A stretch of 64,000 nt of DNA from VRUE01 sp044867645 (GCA_044867645.1 JBIOVI010000006.1:1-64000); one strand, 5' to 3'. Positions 8,290 through 16,752 are shown, numbered from the stretch's first letter. Numbers and translations are program-made. Notes: generated by a model from the sequence alone, not told the origin.

Positions 8290-9110
8290 GCGAACCCGGG
8301 TCTCGCCCGCGCGGGCGACTCAGGCGTTCCGACTGCTCCGGCCCTGGGATCAGCCGCCGCCGTCGCGGCAGCGGCTTCAGCTACCTCGACCCCGAAGGCG
8401 GGAGCGTCAAAGACGAGGACACCCTGGCGGATTCGGGGGCTGGCGATCCCGCCGGCCTGGCGGGATGTCTGGATCTGCGGCGATCCCTACGGCCACATCC
8501 AGGCGACGGGCCTCGACGAAGCCGGCCGCAAGCAGTATCGCTACCACGAGCGCTGGCAATGGCGGGCGGCGCAGCGCAAGTTCGAGTCGATGCGCGAATT
8601 CGCGGCGGAGTTGCCACGGCTGCGCCGCGCGGCGAAAAAGATCTTGCTCTCGAGGGAATGCCGCGCGAGCGCGCCCTGTCCTGTGCGGTTCGTCTGCTCG
8701 ACCTCGGCTTCTTCCGGATCGGCGGCGAGGAGTACGCCGAGAACAACGAGAGCTACGGGGTCGCCACCGTGCTGCGCGAGCACGTCTCGATCCAGGACGG
8801 GGAGGTCGTCTTCGATTTCCCAGCGAAGAGCGGCCAGCGCCGTGCCTGGCGCGACGTCCGCTCCGAGGACGTCAACGCCTACCTGCAAGAGAAGGCCGGT
8901 GAGGACGTCTCGGCCAAGGACTTCCGCACCTGGCACGGGACCGTGCTCGCCGCGGTCGAGTTGGCGCGGGAGGAAGTGCCAGCTTCCAAGGGCGCCGCGG
9001 AGCGCGCGATCCGCGCCGCGGTCAAGCGCGTCGCCGAGCGTCTCGGCAACACCCCGGCGGTCTGCCGCAGCTCTTACATCGACCCCGGGGTCTTGGAGTT
9101 GATCGGGTAG
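8286..9110 (+). pseudogene. DNA topoisomerase IB, two compensating frameshifts
   Basis: ATG 8286 overlaps the reductase stop. Codons 1-46 (LRRSDCSGPGISRRRRGSGF, then DEDTLA) and everything from about 8636 on (GFFRIGGEEYAENNESYG, FPAKSGQRR, DFRTWHGTVLA, SYIDPG) are topoisomerase IB in one frame. The segment 8425-8635 reads as topoisomerase only in the next frame (RIRGLAIPPAWRDVWIC, GHIQATGLDEAGRKQYRYH). Loss of two bases near 8425 and one A in the A-run near 8633 explains it and keeps the total a multiple of three, leaving a continuous but scrambled frame. The active-site Tyr (YIDP) survives, and the C-terminus is short. Either a recently damaged gene or assembly indels. Confidence 0.75.
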
Positions 9111-9461
<351 letters not shown>

Positions 9462-10724
9462 TTGGCGCGCTTGCCCGAAAGCCTTGACGTACTCCGCACG
9501 CGGGAGTTCCGGCTCCTTTTCAGTGGGCAGGCGGTTTCCGTGCTGGGCGATCGCATGGCCGTCGTGGCGCTCGCTTTCTCGGTGCTGGAGATCGGCGGCT
9601 CGGCCTTAGACGTCGGGCTCGTGCTGGCCGCGGGGGCGTTTCCCCTGGTGGCGACCGTGCTGGCGGGCGGCGTGGTCGCCGACCGGGTCTCACGCCAGGC
9701 CGTGATGGTGGCCGCGGACCTTGTGCGGGTGGCGAGCCAGGGCACGATGGCGGTTCTGCTCATAGCGGGAGTGGCAGAGGTGTGGATGCTCGCGCTGGTG
9801 GCCGGCGTGACCGGCGCGGCCACCGGCTTCTTCAGCCCCGCCTCGACCGGTCTGCTGCCCGAGGTTGTCCTCGCAGAGCAGTTGCAACCGGCAAACGGGC
9901 TGCGCGCGAGCGCCGGTTCGACGGGTGAGATCCTCGGCCCGGTTCTGGGCGGTGTGCTGGTCGCCGCTGCCGGAGCGGGCTGGGCTATCGCGATCGACGC
10001 CGTGACGTTCGCGGTCAGCGCCGCGTGCCTGGCGATGCTGCGGGTTCCGACGCGGGTTGCTGTGCAACGGAGCTCCTTCGTCGCCGACCTGCGTGAGGGC
10101 TGGGTCGCCTTTCGGTCGCGCAGGTGGGTCTGGACCTTCGTCCTTTACTTCGCGATGGGGAGCCTGCTCTGGGGGACGTGGGGCGCGCTGGGGCCGATCG
10201 TCGCCGAGCGCGACCTCGGTGGCGCGGGCGCGTGGGGCGCCATTCTCGCGGCGGTGGGCGTCGGAGCACTGGCTGGCAGTCTGCTCGCGGCACAGGTCAA
10301 ACCGAGCCGGCCGCTGTTGTTCGCCGCTCTCGCCGACGGACTCTTCGCGTTGCCTTTGGCCTTTCTAGCAGCGGCCGCGCCGGTGCCGCTGATCGCCTGC
10401 GGCGCGGCGCTGTCCGGCGCAGGGATTGCGCTCGCGATCTCCGTCTGGGAGTCGACGCTCCAGCGCCACGTCCCCGGCGAGTCGTTGTCCCGGGTCAGCT
10501 CTTATGACTGGTTCGGGTCGCTCGCCTTCTACCCCTTGGGACTCGCAGTCTGGGGTCCGGTCGCGGCGGTCATCGGGGTCAGCGTCTCGCTGTGGCTGGC
10601 CTTCGGCCTCGCCGTCGTCCTCACCCTCGCGCTGATCAGCGTGCCCGACATCCGCCATCTGCCTGCTACCCCGCCGCCAGCAACGGCAGCGATGGGGAGC
10701 CCAGTCGAAAGTCCGACGCCCTAG
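9462..10724 (+). CDS. MFS transporter (MFS_3 / EntS-like)
   Basis: 420 residues with 12 hydrophobic segments. TTG start at 9462 (MARLPESLDVLRTREFRLLFSGQ), the usual opening of the MFS_3 group related to enterobactin and drug exporters. The loop 2-3 signature reads GGVVADRVSRQAVMV, and the central loop carries LREGWVAFRSRRWVWTFV. It is probably a proton-driven efflux pump for a small organic compound; the substrate cannot be read. It is the only + strand gene among the small segments at the left end of the island and lies between att-like sites A and B. The C-terminus is proline-rich. Confidence 0.85.
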   Translation: MARLPESLDVLRTREFRLLFSGQAVSVLGDRMAVVALAFSVLEIGGSALDVGLVLAAGAFPLVATVLAGGVVADRVSRQAVMVAADLVRVASQGTMAVLLIAGVAEVWMLALVAGVTGAATGFFSPASTGLLPEVVLAEQLQPANGLRASAGSTGEILGPVLGGVLVAAAGAGWAIAIDAVTFAVSAACLAMLRVPTRVAVQRSSFVADLREGWVAFRSRRWVWTFVLYFAMGSLLWGTWGALGPIVAERDLGGAGAWGAILAAVGVGALAGSLLAAQVKPSRPLLFAALADGLFALPLAFLAAAAPVPLIACGAALSGAGIALAISVWESTLQRHVPGESLSRVSSYDWFGSLAFYPLGLAVWGPVAAVIGVSVSLWLAFGLAVVLTLALISVPDIRHLPATPPPATAAMGSPVESPTP

Positions 10725-10771
10725 CGCCGGGTACCGTGCCCCTCGGCGAGCCGATGCCTTCCCGTTACGCA

Positions 10772-10870
10772 GCTTGTGGGTAATCGCTTGGGAAACGGTT
10801 TTCGCAGAATCGAACCACGTGGAGATCGGCTGGAATCCGTGGGGCACATTGCCCCATTTGTTGCCCCAGC
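10772..10870. repeat. Site B: att-like right half with TTGCCCCA pair
   Basis: Contains ACGGTTTTCGCAGAATCGA, AGATCGGCTGGAATCC and, at 10849-10869, two TTGCCCCA boxes 12 bases apart. This matches the right half of sites D, E, G and J. The tRNA core that should precede it is gone. The stop of vapC lies 14 bases to the right. Confidence 0.75.
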
Positions 10871-10883
10871 GATCGCCTACGGG

Positions 10884-11276
10884 CTAACCAAGACCGCCTG
10901 CAATGAAGACATCGGGGAGTTCGGCAAAGCCGCTTTGATCCAGGCTCACGACCTGCCGCTCGTGGGCTCGTGCCGTCGCGGCAATGATGAGGTCGTGGGC
11001 GCCGCGTGGCGTTCCTGTTCGCCGAACATGTGACAGCAGAGCGGCATGCGCCTCGGCCACGTTGAGGTCGTAGACCTCGATCGAGACAGCATCGAGAACC
11101 CCCGCGACAAAACGTGCGCGCTTCTCCCGCCTGCGCCCTTTCGCCATCTGAACACCAACTTTCAGCTCCGCCACGGTGATCGCCGCCACCGCGACATCAT
11201 CGCCGTCGTCGATCACTTCACCCAGCGAATCTCCCCCGCGCTCGGCCTCGACCAAGACCGTCGTATCGAGGATCAG
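10884..11276 (-). CDS. vapC: VapC-type PIN-domain ribonuclease toxin
   Basis: PIN-domain protein of about 130 residues, an endoribonuclease toxin of type II toxin-antitoxin systems. Acidic residues of the Mg site are visible in LILDTTVLVEAE, VAELKVG, AHDLIIAATA and VVSLDQ. The first common start, TTG 11255, would remove the essential first Asp. Translation therefore probably begins at a CTG near 11276 that overlaps the antitoxin stop, a coupled and unusual start. The gene lies directly downstream of its antitoxin and ends 14 bases from the TTGCCCCA pair of site B, so the toxin pair fills its own segment of the island. Confidence 0.85.
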   Translation of the reverse strand: MILDTTVLVEAERGGDSLGEVIDDGDDVAVAAITVAELKVGVQMAKGRRREKRARFVAGVLDAVSIEVYDLNVAEAHAALLSHVRRTGTPRGAHDLIIAATARAHERQVVSLDQSGFAELPDVFIAGGLG

Positions 11277-11524
11277 TCGCGCCAGGGGTCCGTCACCGGC
11301 TGCATGCCCTCACGAAGCTCCCGCAGCTCGCCCGCCCAAGCATCATCGGGCCGGTTCACGCGAAGTGCCTCCTTAAGGGCCCTCCCCGTTCCGCCGCCAG
11401 CAGGCCCGATAGTCGCCACAGCGCGACCGTGGCGCACAACCACGTAGGACTCTCCGCCACGCTCCACGTCGTCCAGAACCTCCGAAAACCGGCGGGAGGC
11501 ATCAGTCGCACTTAGCTGCTTCAT
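11273..11524 (-). CDS. vapB: Phd/YefM-type antitoxin of the VapC toxin
   Basis: 83 residues. The N-terminal half (MKQLSATDASRRFSEVLDDVERGGESYVVVRHGRAVATI, here interrupted for reading: SATDASRRFSEVLD then VVVRHGRAVATI) is the Phd/YefM dimer and DNA-binding fold. The charged C-terminal tail (LRELREGMQPVTDPWRD) would wrap the toxin. The stop overlaps the beginning of the toxin frame. Such antitoxins repress their own promoter with the toxin as co-repressor; two tandem octamers just upstream of ATG 11524 are the likely operator. Confidence 0.85.
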   Translation of the reverse strand: MKQLSATDASRRFSEVLDDVERGGESYVVVRHGRAVATIGPAGGGTGRALKEALRVNRPDDAWAGELRELREGMQPVTDPWRD

Positions 11525-11527
11525 GAA

Positions 11528-11543
11528 ATCAGATTATCAGATT
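11528..11543 (-). promoter_or_regulatory. Tandem octamer upstream of vapB, likely operator
   Basis: ATCAGATT occurs twice head to tail, ending four bases before the antitoxin start, in an AT-rich patch that contrasts with the surrounding GC-rich DNA. The position fits autoregulation by the Phd/YefM antitoxin. There is no clear Shine-Dalgarno sequence between it and the start, so the transcript may be nearly leaderless. Confidence 0.5.
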
Positions 11544-11572
11544 CATCTGTGTGTTCTGCCCAGCGCTCTCAA

Positions 11573-11747
11573 TGCCCCAGGCGTTGCCCCACGGGCGATT
11601 TTGGCACCTATTGTCTACGTTCCCAGAAATGCGAAAACCCTGCATTTGCGGGGCTTTCGTGAATAGCGGGGGCGAGATTCGAACCTGCGACCTTCGGGTT
11701 ATGAGCCCGAACCTTGAGATCGGCTGGACTACGTGGGGCTTCTTGCC
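11573..11747. repeat. Site C: TTGCCCCA-like pair, hairpin, tRNA-fMet core, right flank
   Basis: Left boxes at 11573-11592 (TGCCCCAGGCGTTGCCCC), then GGCACCTATTGTCT, a terminator hairpin and a 48-base tRNA 3'-end core (11664-11711: TAGCGGGGGCGAGATTCG...TTATGAGCCCGA). The right flank GAGATCGGCTGGACTACGTG is cut short, ending in a decayed box (CTTCTTGCCCGAG). Peptides such as HNPKVAGSN read through this core and are not genes. The remainder of 11748-11905 shows nothing recognisable. Confidence 0.8.
11632..11659 (-). terminator. Hairpin left of site C core
   Basis: CGAAAACCCTGCA-TTTGCGGGGCTTTCG forms a stem and, on the minus strand, is followed by a T-rich run. It lies 5 bases beyond the acceptor end of the tRNA-like core, where a terminator for tRNA-fMet would be expected. 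Confidence 0.6.
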
Positions 11748-11905
11748 CGAGCTCGGTCCGATCGACCCGCTGCCTCAGCACCGGACCCTGCCCCAAAGAG
11801 GGCTACACCATAAGGCGCAGAGGCGCTTCCTCCGACAGCCGCTCTTGGGGCCACCGCGTGGACGGCAGGTGCTCCGCAGCGCACCCGTCCGGGCCAGCGC
11901 GCGGA

Positions 11906-11929
11906 GGGCCCGCCCCTAGGGGCGGGCCC
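11906..11929 (-). terminator. GC-rich hairpin after the secreted peptide gene
   Basis: Near-perfect inverted repeat GGGCCCGCCCC / GGGGCGGGCCC with a two-base loop, 8 bases past the stop of the minus-strand peptide gene. There is no T-run, so termination is probable rather than certain. Confidence 0.6.
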
Positions 11930-11937
11930 CAGTCCTT

Positions 11938-12135
11938 CTACGTGCCCTTGCAGCCAGGAACTGGATCGTTGGACCCAGGGCCGGTGCCGTGGCCGGGCGC
12001 ATGACACTTGGCGCCAGCGTCGTTCGGGCCCTTGCTGCTGTTGCCGGGACCAAAGTCCGGGTCGGCGAGGACCGGCGACGCCGGGATGGTTAGAGCCCCA
12101 GCAGTGAGGGCCAATGCCAACATCTTCCTACGCAT
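11938..12135 (-). CDS. Small secreted peptide, 65 aa
   Basis: Start at ATG 12135 chosen for the strong AAGGAGG site at 12141-12147. The N-terminus MRRKMLALALTAGALTIPA followed by VLA-DP is a classical signal peptide with cleavage after residue 24. The mature 41 residues are rich in Gly, Pro and Asn with two Cys (AKCHAPGH...VPGCKG) that could form one disulfide, and have no known domain. It is followed by a strong hairpin and lies alone between site C and the GGDEF gene. Function unknown; a small exported peptide on a mobile segment could be a signal or an antimicrobial, which is speculation. Confidence 0.7.
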   Translation of the reverse strand: MRRKMLALALTAGALTIPASPVLADPDFGPGNSSKGPNDAGAKCHAPGHGTGPGSNDPVPGCKGT

Positions 12136-12256
12136 GGGAACCTCCTTGGCGCTAATCGCGTCCATGCGGGGCTCCCAGCGAAGACCTACAGCGAACCACC
12201 CCTCCTCGCTGAACGAGCGAAGGTAGCACCCGTCCACGCTTCCATGTCAAGGCCCC

Positions 12257-14317
12257 CTACGGTGTGGGCCGTCGGTCCTGCGTCGCCCCGCCCGGCCTCT
12301 TTTCCGATCCAGACCCGATGGGAAAGCCTCGCTGCGCAGCGACTTGCTCGAAGGCCGCAACGACCTGAGGGTCAAATTGCGAGCCGGCGCTGCGGTGTAG
12401 CTCTTCGAGAGCTCGCGAGGGACGCATCGCGACGCTGTAGGGGCGCTCTGAGACCATCGCCGCGTAGGCCTCACACACAGCGACCACCCGCGAGCCGACT
12501 GGGATCTGCTCGCCGCGCAAGGAGTCCGGATAGCCGCTGCCATCCCAGCGCTCGCCGCTCGAGCGAACCAGACGCGCGACCGGCACGAGCGCCGCCGCCG
12601 AGGCAATGATCCGCTCGCCGATCAGGGTGTGCTGGCGAACGAACTCCCACTCGGCCTCCTCGAGCGGGCCTGGCTTGTTCAGGATCGCGTCGGGGATCGC
12701 CATCTTTCCTATCCCGTGCAGCTGCGCCGCGCGGCAGGTCTCGTCGCGCTGCTCGGCCTCCATTTTCAGCTCCTCGGCGACCGCCAGCGCCAGCTCGGCG
12801 ACATCAACGGCTTGCTCGGCCAACTGCGGCTGGCGCTCGCGTAGCGCTGTCAGCAGCACGTCACGCGACTGCGAGCCAGCCGAAGTCCGCTCGCCAACCT
12901 TGTTCGCGTACATCCGCCGGTCAGCGAGCTGCATTGCCTCTTTCACCGAACCGACCTCGCTCGGCAACAGGACGTTGCCCTGCGAGGCCGTGATCGAGAA
13001 TCCCTCGCCGCGCTCAGAGAGCGCGGCGAGGGCGCCAGCGATGAGCGCATCGACCTCCGCCGCCGTGCACTCGGCCAGAAGACAGAACTCATCGCCGCCC
13101 AGCCGATAGGCGCCGCCCTTCGATGCCGCGAAGAGCTCCAGTCGCCCGCCGAGGCGTTCCAACAGGGCGTCTCCCGCCGGGTGACCGAAGGTGTCGTTGT
13201 AGAGCTTGAAGCCGTCAAGGTCAAAGAGCGCGAAGAGCCGCAGGAACCCGGCTGCTGCCGGCCGCTTGACCGCGCGCTCCAGATCCAGCATCAGCGCCCT
13301 GCGGTTGGGCAGGCCGGTTAGCTCGTCGGTGCGCGACTCTTGCACGCTGGTGCGGGCTTCCCCCTGGGTCTCACGCAACGAGAGGACCAGCCGCACGACG
13401 ACCGCGACCAGGGTGAGCAGGGAGATGACTGCCGCTGCGGTAGGGGCCGTGGTGAATCGTTCGGCTGCCTGAATGCAGATCGCGACCAGGGCCGCGGCGG
13501 CCGGTATTGCGATGATCCGCACTGCCCGCGATCGCAGTGGCTCCGTGGTGCCCGACTCGATCCATGCTGCGCAAGCCACCAGCAGAACACCGCACGGCCA
13601 GCCGGCGTCGAGAATCGTGCCTTCGACGTAGGTCCCCTTGGCGGCCTGCAACAGATAGACGCCGTCGGAGACGGCGAGCAGTAAGAGACCGGCCCCGAGG
13701 ACTGCCCAACTGCGTCCGGGTCGCCAGCCGGTGAACGCGGCAGCGGTTGCCACCATCGTCAACAGGGTCAAGTCGGCGATCGGGTAGGCCAGGTTGGTGG
13801 CGACGGCGAGCGTCTGGCCTTCGCTTGAGGCATCGACGATCGGCCCGAGCGCGAACGCTGCCGCCAGCGCTGCGACGGCAGAACCGACAATTGCGCCGTC
13901 CAGCCATCGCGCCATCGGAAAGGCCCCGATCCTCGCTCGCAGAAGTGAGATCAGCGCCGCATAGGCGAGCGGATAGAAGGCGAGGTAGCCGCCGTCTGCG
14001 GGAGAGGGGATTGGCACCGACGCCTGCCCGGCAAGGACCGCCGCGTAATAGATTTCCCCGCCGGCATAGAGCAGCAAGCCGACGCCAAGGAGTGCCCAGG
14101 CAACCCGCTCGTGGCGGACCAGCGCCGCCCGCAGCAGACAGGCGACGCCGCTCGTCAGCATCAGGGCGCTGTAGATCCAGGTGTTGAAAAGCGCATCGGT
14201 GCTGCGACCGCCAAACCCGACCGTGACGTGCGCGGTGAAGGCGGCGAGCAGGCAGAGGGCGAGGAGGCCGCCAACAAGGACGGTCTTTCGCTCGCGCTGG
14301 CTCAGTCCGGATACCAC
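12257..14317 (-). CDS. Membrane GGDEF diguanylate cyclase with degenerate HD-GYP domain
   Basis: 686 residues from GTG 14317. About nine hydrophobic helices fill residues 10-300. A GGDEF domain follows (DELTGLPNRRALMLDLE, FDLDGFKLYNDTFGHPAGD, RLGGDEFCLL) with all substrate and metal residues, but no RxxD inhibitory site five residues upstream. The C-terminal 200 residues are HD-GYP-like (IPDAILNKPGPLEEAEWEF, ERWDGSGYPDSLRGEQIP), yet HD reads HG (HGIGKMAIP) and the HHE motif reads SGE (VRSSGERWDG). It should therefore make cyclic di-GMP and probably cannot degrade it through this domain. It is the main gene between sites C and D. Confidence 0.85.
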   Translation of the reverse strand: MVSGLSQRERKTVLVGGLLALCLLAAFTAHVTVGFGGRSTDALFNTWIYSALMLTSGVACLLRAALVRHERVAWALLGVGLLLYAGGEIYYAAVLAGQASVPIPSPADGGYLAFYPLAYAALISLLRARIGAFPMARWLDGAIVGSAVAALAAAFALGPIVDASSEGQTLAVATNLAYPIADLTLLTMVATAAAFTGWRPGRSWAVLGAGLLLLAVSDGVYLLQAAKGTYVEGTILDAGWPCGVLLVACAAWIESGTTEPLRSRAVRIIAIPAAAALVAICIQAAERFTTAPTAAAVISLLTLVAVVVRLVLSLRETQGEARTSVQESRTDELTGLPNRRALMLDLERAVKRPAAAGFLRLFALFDLDGFKLYNDTFGHPAGDALLERLGGRLELFAASKGGAYRLGGDEFCLLAECTAAEVDALIAGALAALSERGEGFSITASQGNVLLPSEVGSVKEAMQLADRRMYANKVGERTSAGSQSRDVLLTALRERQPQLAEQAVDVAELALAVAEELKMEAEQRDETCRAAQLHGIGKMAIPDAILNKPGPLEEAEWEFVRQHTLIGERIIASAAALVPVARLVRSSGERWDGSGYPDSLRGEQIPVGSRVVAVCEAYAAMVSERPYSVAMRPSRALEELHRSAGSQFDPQVVAAFEQVAAQRGFPIGSGSEKRPGGATQDRRPTP

Positions 14318-14443
14318 CTCCCAACAATCGGAACCTGGGGCGGCAACCTTGACCGGTGAGATCTCTTCTCCGGGGTGAGGAAGCTCTAGCGGCAGGGCGC
14401 CCGTTCCCGGCCAGAGTGTGAGCTTTGACCCGAGAACGAAAAA

Positions 14444-14462
14444 CGCCGCCTCGCGGGCGGCG
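14444..14462 (-). terminator. Rho-independent terminator left of site D
   Basis: CGCCGCC/GGCGGCG stem with a 5-base loop followed on the minus strand by TTTTT. It sits about 23 bases beyond the tRNA-like end of site D, like the hairpins at sites C, E, I, J and K. It points toward the GGDEF gene start and so belongs to the tRNA-like unit, not to that gene. Confidence 0.75.
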
Positions 14463-14484
14463 ATTTAGCTCTGCGCTGGAAGTA

Positions 14485-14691
14485 CCGCTAAGGGGATTCG
14501 AACCCCGGTTTCCGAACTGAGATATGGATCTCTCTGACCTTCCAGTTCCCACAAGGAGGTCCGACTATGAGCCCGAATCAGGAGTCCCGCTGGACTACGT
14601 GGGGCACGGTTTCAAGCGGTTTTCGCGAGATCGAGAGCGGCTGGGATCGGCTGAGATCTGTGGGCGTTCCTGCCCCATTTTCTTGCCCCAG
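14485..14691. repeat. Site D: variant tRNA-like core, right flank and TTGCCCCA-like pair
   Basis: Begins CCGCTAAGGGGATTCGAACC, a T-arm different from that of tRNA-fMet, then an insertion with GAGATATGGATCTC. It continues with TTCCCACAAGGAGGTCCGAC before TATGAGCCCGAATC, shared with sites G and H (class II core). The full right flank follows (GCTGGACTACGTGGGGCAC, TTTCAAGCGGTTTTCGCGAG), and the box pair is at 14669-14691. No 5' tRNA half exists, so this is a remnant, not a tRNA gene. The reductase stop lies 55 bases to the right. Confidence 0.75.
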
Positions 14692-14745
14692 CCGGCGGCG
14701 CTCGAACCCCAACGCGGCCGGCGCGTGCTGCGGCTGGTTGACCCT

Positions 14746-15276
14746 CTAGCCGCGCCGGCGGTAGTGCAAGTACACGGTCGCGCCGAACGTGCGGGTCTCG
14801 ACCAGCTCGAGGTCGATGTGCACGTCCGGCGGGAAGTACGGCGTGCCGCCACCGACCACGATCGGGACGACGAACAGCTCGAACTCGTCGATCAGCCCGC
14901 GCCGCATGCATTCCGCCGCAAGGCCGGCGCCGCCGACCGCGATCCGCCGGTCCCCAAGCGCGGCGATTTCCTCCTCGAGCGTTCCCGTGGCCAGGCGGTT
15001 GCTGCCCTCGACGCTCGTCAGCGTGGTCGAGAACACGATCTTCTCGAGCGGGCGCCAGATCTCGGCGAACTCCGCCATCACGGGGTCGGAGAACTCCTCG
15101 GTGTCCCACACGAGCATCGTCTCGTAGAGGCGCCGGCCGAGCAGTTGGGCGTCGATCGCGGCGACCCGTTCGTTGTGGAACCGGTGAAGCTCCTGGCTGG
15201 GCACCGCCCAGTCGAAGCTTCCGTCGGGTCCGGCGATGTAGCCGTCGGCCGACAGGCTCATGGAATAGAGGATCAC
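14746..15276 (-). CDS. RibD C-terminal / dihydrofolate-reductase-like protein
   Basis: 176 residues from GTG 15276, chosen because homologues begin at the strand ILYSMSLSADGYIAGPDG. The remaining hallmarks are FHNERVAAIDAQLLGRRLYETM, EKIVFSTTL, IAVGGAGLAAECMRRGLIDE and the PIVVGGGTPYF loop, the NADPH-binding core of the RibD-C/DHFR-like family. It is probably a small-molecule NADPH reductase; the natural substrate is unknown, and proteins of this type are common on mobile DNA. It is a single minus-strand gene whose stop lies 55 bases from the boxes of site D. Residues upstream of the chosen start are Arg-rich and look non-coding. Confidence 0.8.
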   Translation of the reverse strand: MILYSMSLSADGYIAGPDGSFDWAVPSQELHRFHNERVAAIDAQLLGRRLYETMLVWDTEEFSDPVMAEFAEIWRPLEKIVFSTTLTSVEGSNRLATGTLEEEIAALGDRRIAVGGAGLAAECMRRGLIDEFELFVVPIVVGGGTPYFPPDVHIDLELVETRTFGATVYLHYRRRG

Positions 15277-15412
15277 GAGGACACAGTGAACCGCGTCGAG
15301 CCGACGGCCTTCTCGGCGATCCCGCCGCAGCTGATCGTGGGCGGGCAGTTCGTTGTCTGCACCCATCCGCGTCGCCGAGGCCGCTTGATCGAAACGGGGC
15401 GCACGGCACGTC

Positions 15413-15703
15413 GTGTTCAGCACGCTGTTGACTGGGTGTTTTGTCCTCCCGGTCTTCGCGGACGCGCTCGTCAACCGCTGGTGGGCGCTGTCGTTTGCCC
15501 TGGTCCTCTTCGCCGTCGAGTTCTACCTGCACGAAGCGACCGACTACGTCTATCCCTTCCACGAGGATCCCTACCCAGCGCTCGCCATCTTCGGGACTGG
15601 ATTCCTGCTCGCCATCTACTCGCTCGGCTTCCTACTGCGCGCCGCGCTCGATCGGATGGTCTCCCGAAGATGGGCTCGGAAGCTGCGGGACAAGCTCAGC
15701 TAA
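15413..15703 (+). CDS. Small membrane protein, 96 aa
   Basis: GTG 15413 opens a frame with good third-position GC. There are three hydrophobic stretches: FSTLLTGCFVLPVFADAL, ALSFALVLFAVEFYL and ALAIFGTGFLLAIYSLGFLL. A basic C-terminus (RWARKLRDKLS) should stay in the cytosol. No family is recognised. It is convergent or overlapping with nothing and lies upstream of the orphan hairpin pair at 15741. Coding status is likely but not certain, because no ribosome site is visible. Confidence 0.5.
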   Translation: MFSTLLTGCFVLPVFADALVNRWWALSFALVLFAVEFYLHEATDYVYPFHEDPYPALAIFGTGFLLAIYSLGFLLRAALDRMVSRRWARKLRDKLS

Positions 15704-15740
15704 CACTGGGCGATCAGCCTACGGCGGTACGGTCTCCCGC

Positions 15741-15798
15741 GCATCGAAGGTTGGTCCTTCGGTGCCAGGCCCCGGGGCGTTCCACCGCCGCCGGGGCC
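15741..15798 (-). ncRNA. Orphan copy of the gene A leader hairpins
   Basis: Two hairpins, GGCCCCGG/CCGGGGCC and GCAnCGAAGG/CCTTCGnTGC, with the same order and spacing as those upstream of genes A (29743-29800) and A' (29316-29373). Here no gene A follows on the minus strand. It marks the right end of the segment closed by site E and is probably what remains of a deleted A-B-C module. Confidence 0.5.
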
Positions 15799-15884
15799 GC
15801 TTATTTCTGCATTTCTCGTGGCCGAACGTAGGTGGACCGGCAACACCGTGCAAGGGTCTAGATCGACCTCACTTTGACCTCACC

Positions 15885-16136
<252 letters not shown>

Positions 16137-16232
16137 GCTATTGAGAGGGAGCCTCGACCGGTTCGACCTTGAGTGAGGCGTCGCGCCTGTCGACCTGCTC
16201 CCCTCGCCAGGGCGCAGGTCGCCGGCCGCATC

Positions 16233-16703
16233 TCAGGCCTGCTCGCCCTCCCAGTAGTCGACCTCGTCTTCGATCCGGAAGTAGTGCTTGCGCCCGTCGG
16301 ACTCGGGCAGCCGCTCCGCCGCGCTGAGCTTGTTCGAGTCGGGATAGATGACGACGTCGGGGGACCCGTGGGTGCTAACCGCGAGCAGGCGGACCAGTTC
16401 CTCGTCCTCGTTCCAGACCTGGTGGGCACCCTGCTCGCCGGTGGGAAAGCGGATCACGTCCCCCGTGGAGAGGGTCTGTGACCCTGCCGGAGTCCGCAGC
16501 GAGGGCGTGCCCGCGAGCACGATCAGCACCTCTTCCTCGGCCAGGTGGAAGTGGTACGGGTAGGCCTTCTGTCCCGGCGGCAGCTCCCAGAGGCTGATCC
16601 CGATCCGCTCGGTCCCCAGCTGGCGACCGATCCGCGCCCGGCGCGCCCGGAAGCCCTCCCGCTCGCGCGGCTCATCGAAGCTCGGCTTGTCGATGTTGGC
16701 CAC
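16233..16703 (-). CDS. Cupin-domain protein, 156 aa
   Basis: GTG start at 16703 (MANIDKPSFDEPREREGFRARR). The conserved cupin motif 1 is visible as YPYHFHLAEEEVLIVLAGTP and motif 2 as FPTGEQGAHQVWNEDEE, giving His/His/Glu and His metal ligands in a single-domain beta barrel. Proteins of this type are either small dioxygenases or sugar- or effector-binding regulators; nothing here settles which. It is the only gene between sites E and F, on the minus strand like most cargo in this part of the island. Confidence 0.8.
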   Translation of the reverse strand: MANIDKPSFDEPREREGFRARRARIGRQLGTERIGISLWELPPGQKAYPYHFHLAEEEVLIVLAGTPSLRTPAGSQTLSTGDVIRFPTGEQGAHQVWNEDEELVRLLAVSTHGSPDVVIYPDSNKLSAAERLPESDGRKHYFRIEDEVDYWEGEQA

Positions 16704-16752
16704 AGCGATCGGCTCCGTGGTCGCGCAACCTATCGCGGCTAGCGGCGACCCC

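Noticed and set aside
11608..11796. Peptides such as HNPKVAGSN and other frames through tRNA-like cores at 9152, 11660, 15980 and 59540
   Set aside because: They are translations of tRNA 3' ends and flanks, a well-known source of false genes; no start signals and no codon bias.
14485..14520. A possible functional tRNA gene at site D (T-arm GGGGTTCGAATCCCC)
   Set aside because: No matching 5' acceptor strand or D-arm upstream, and the putative anticodon arm has the wrong geometry; treated as a remnant.
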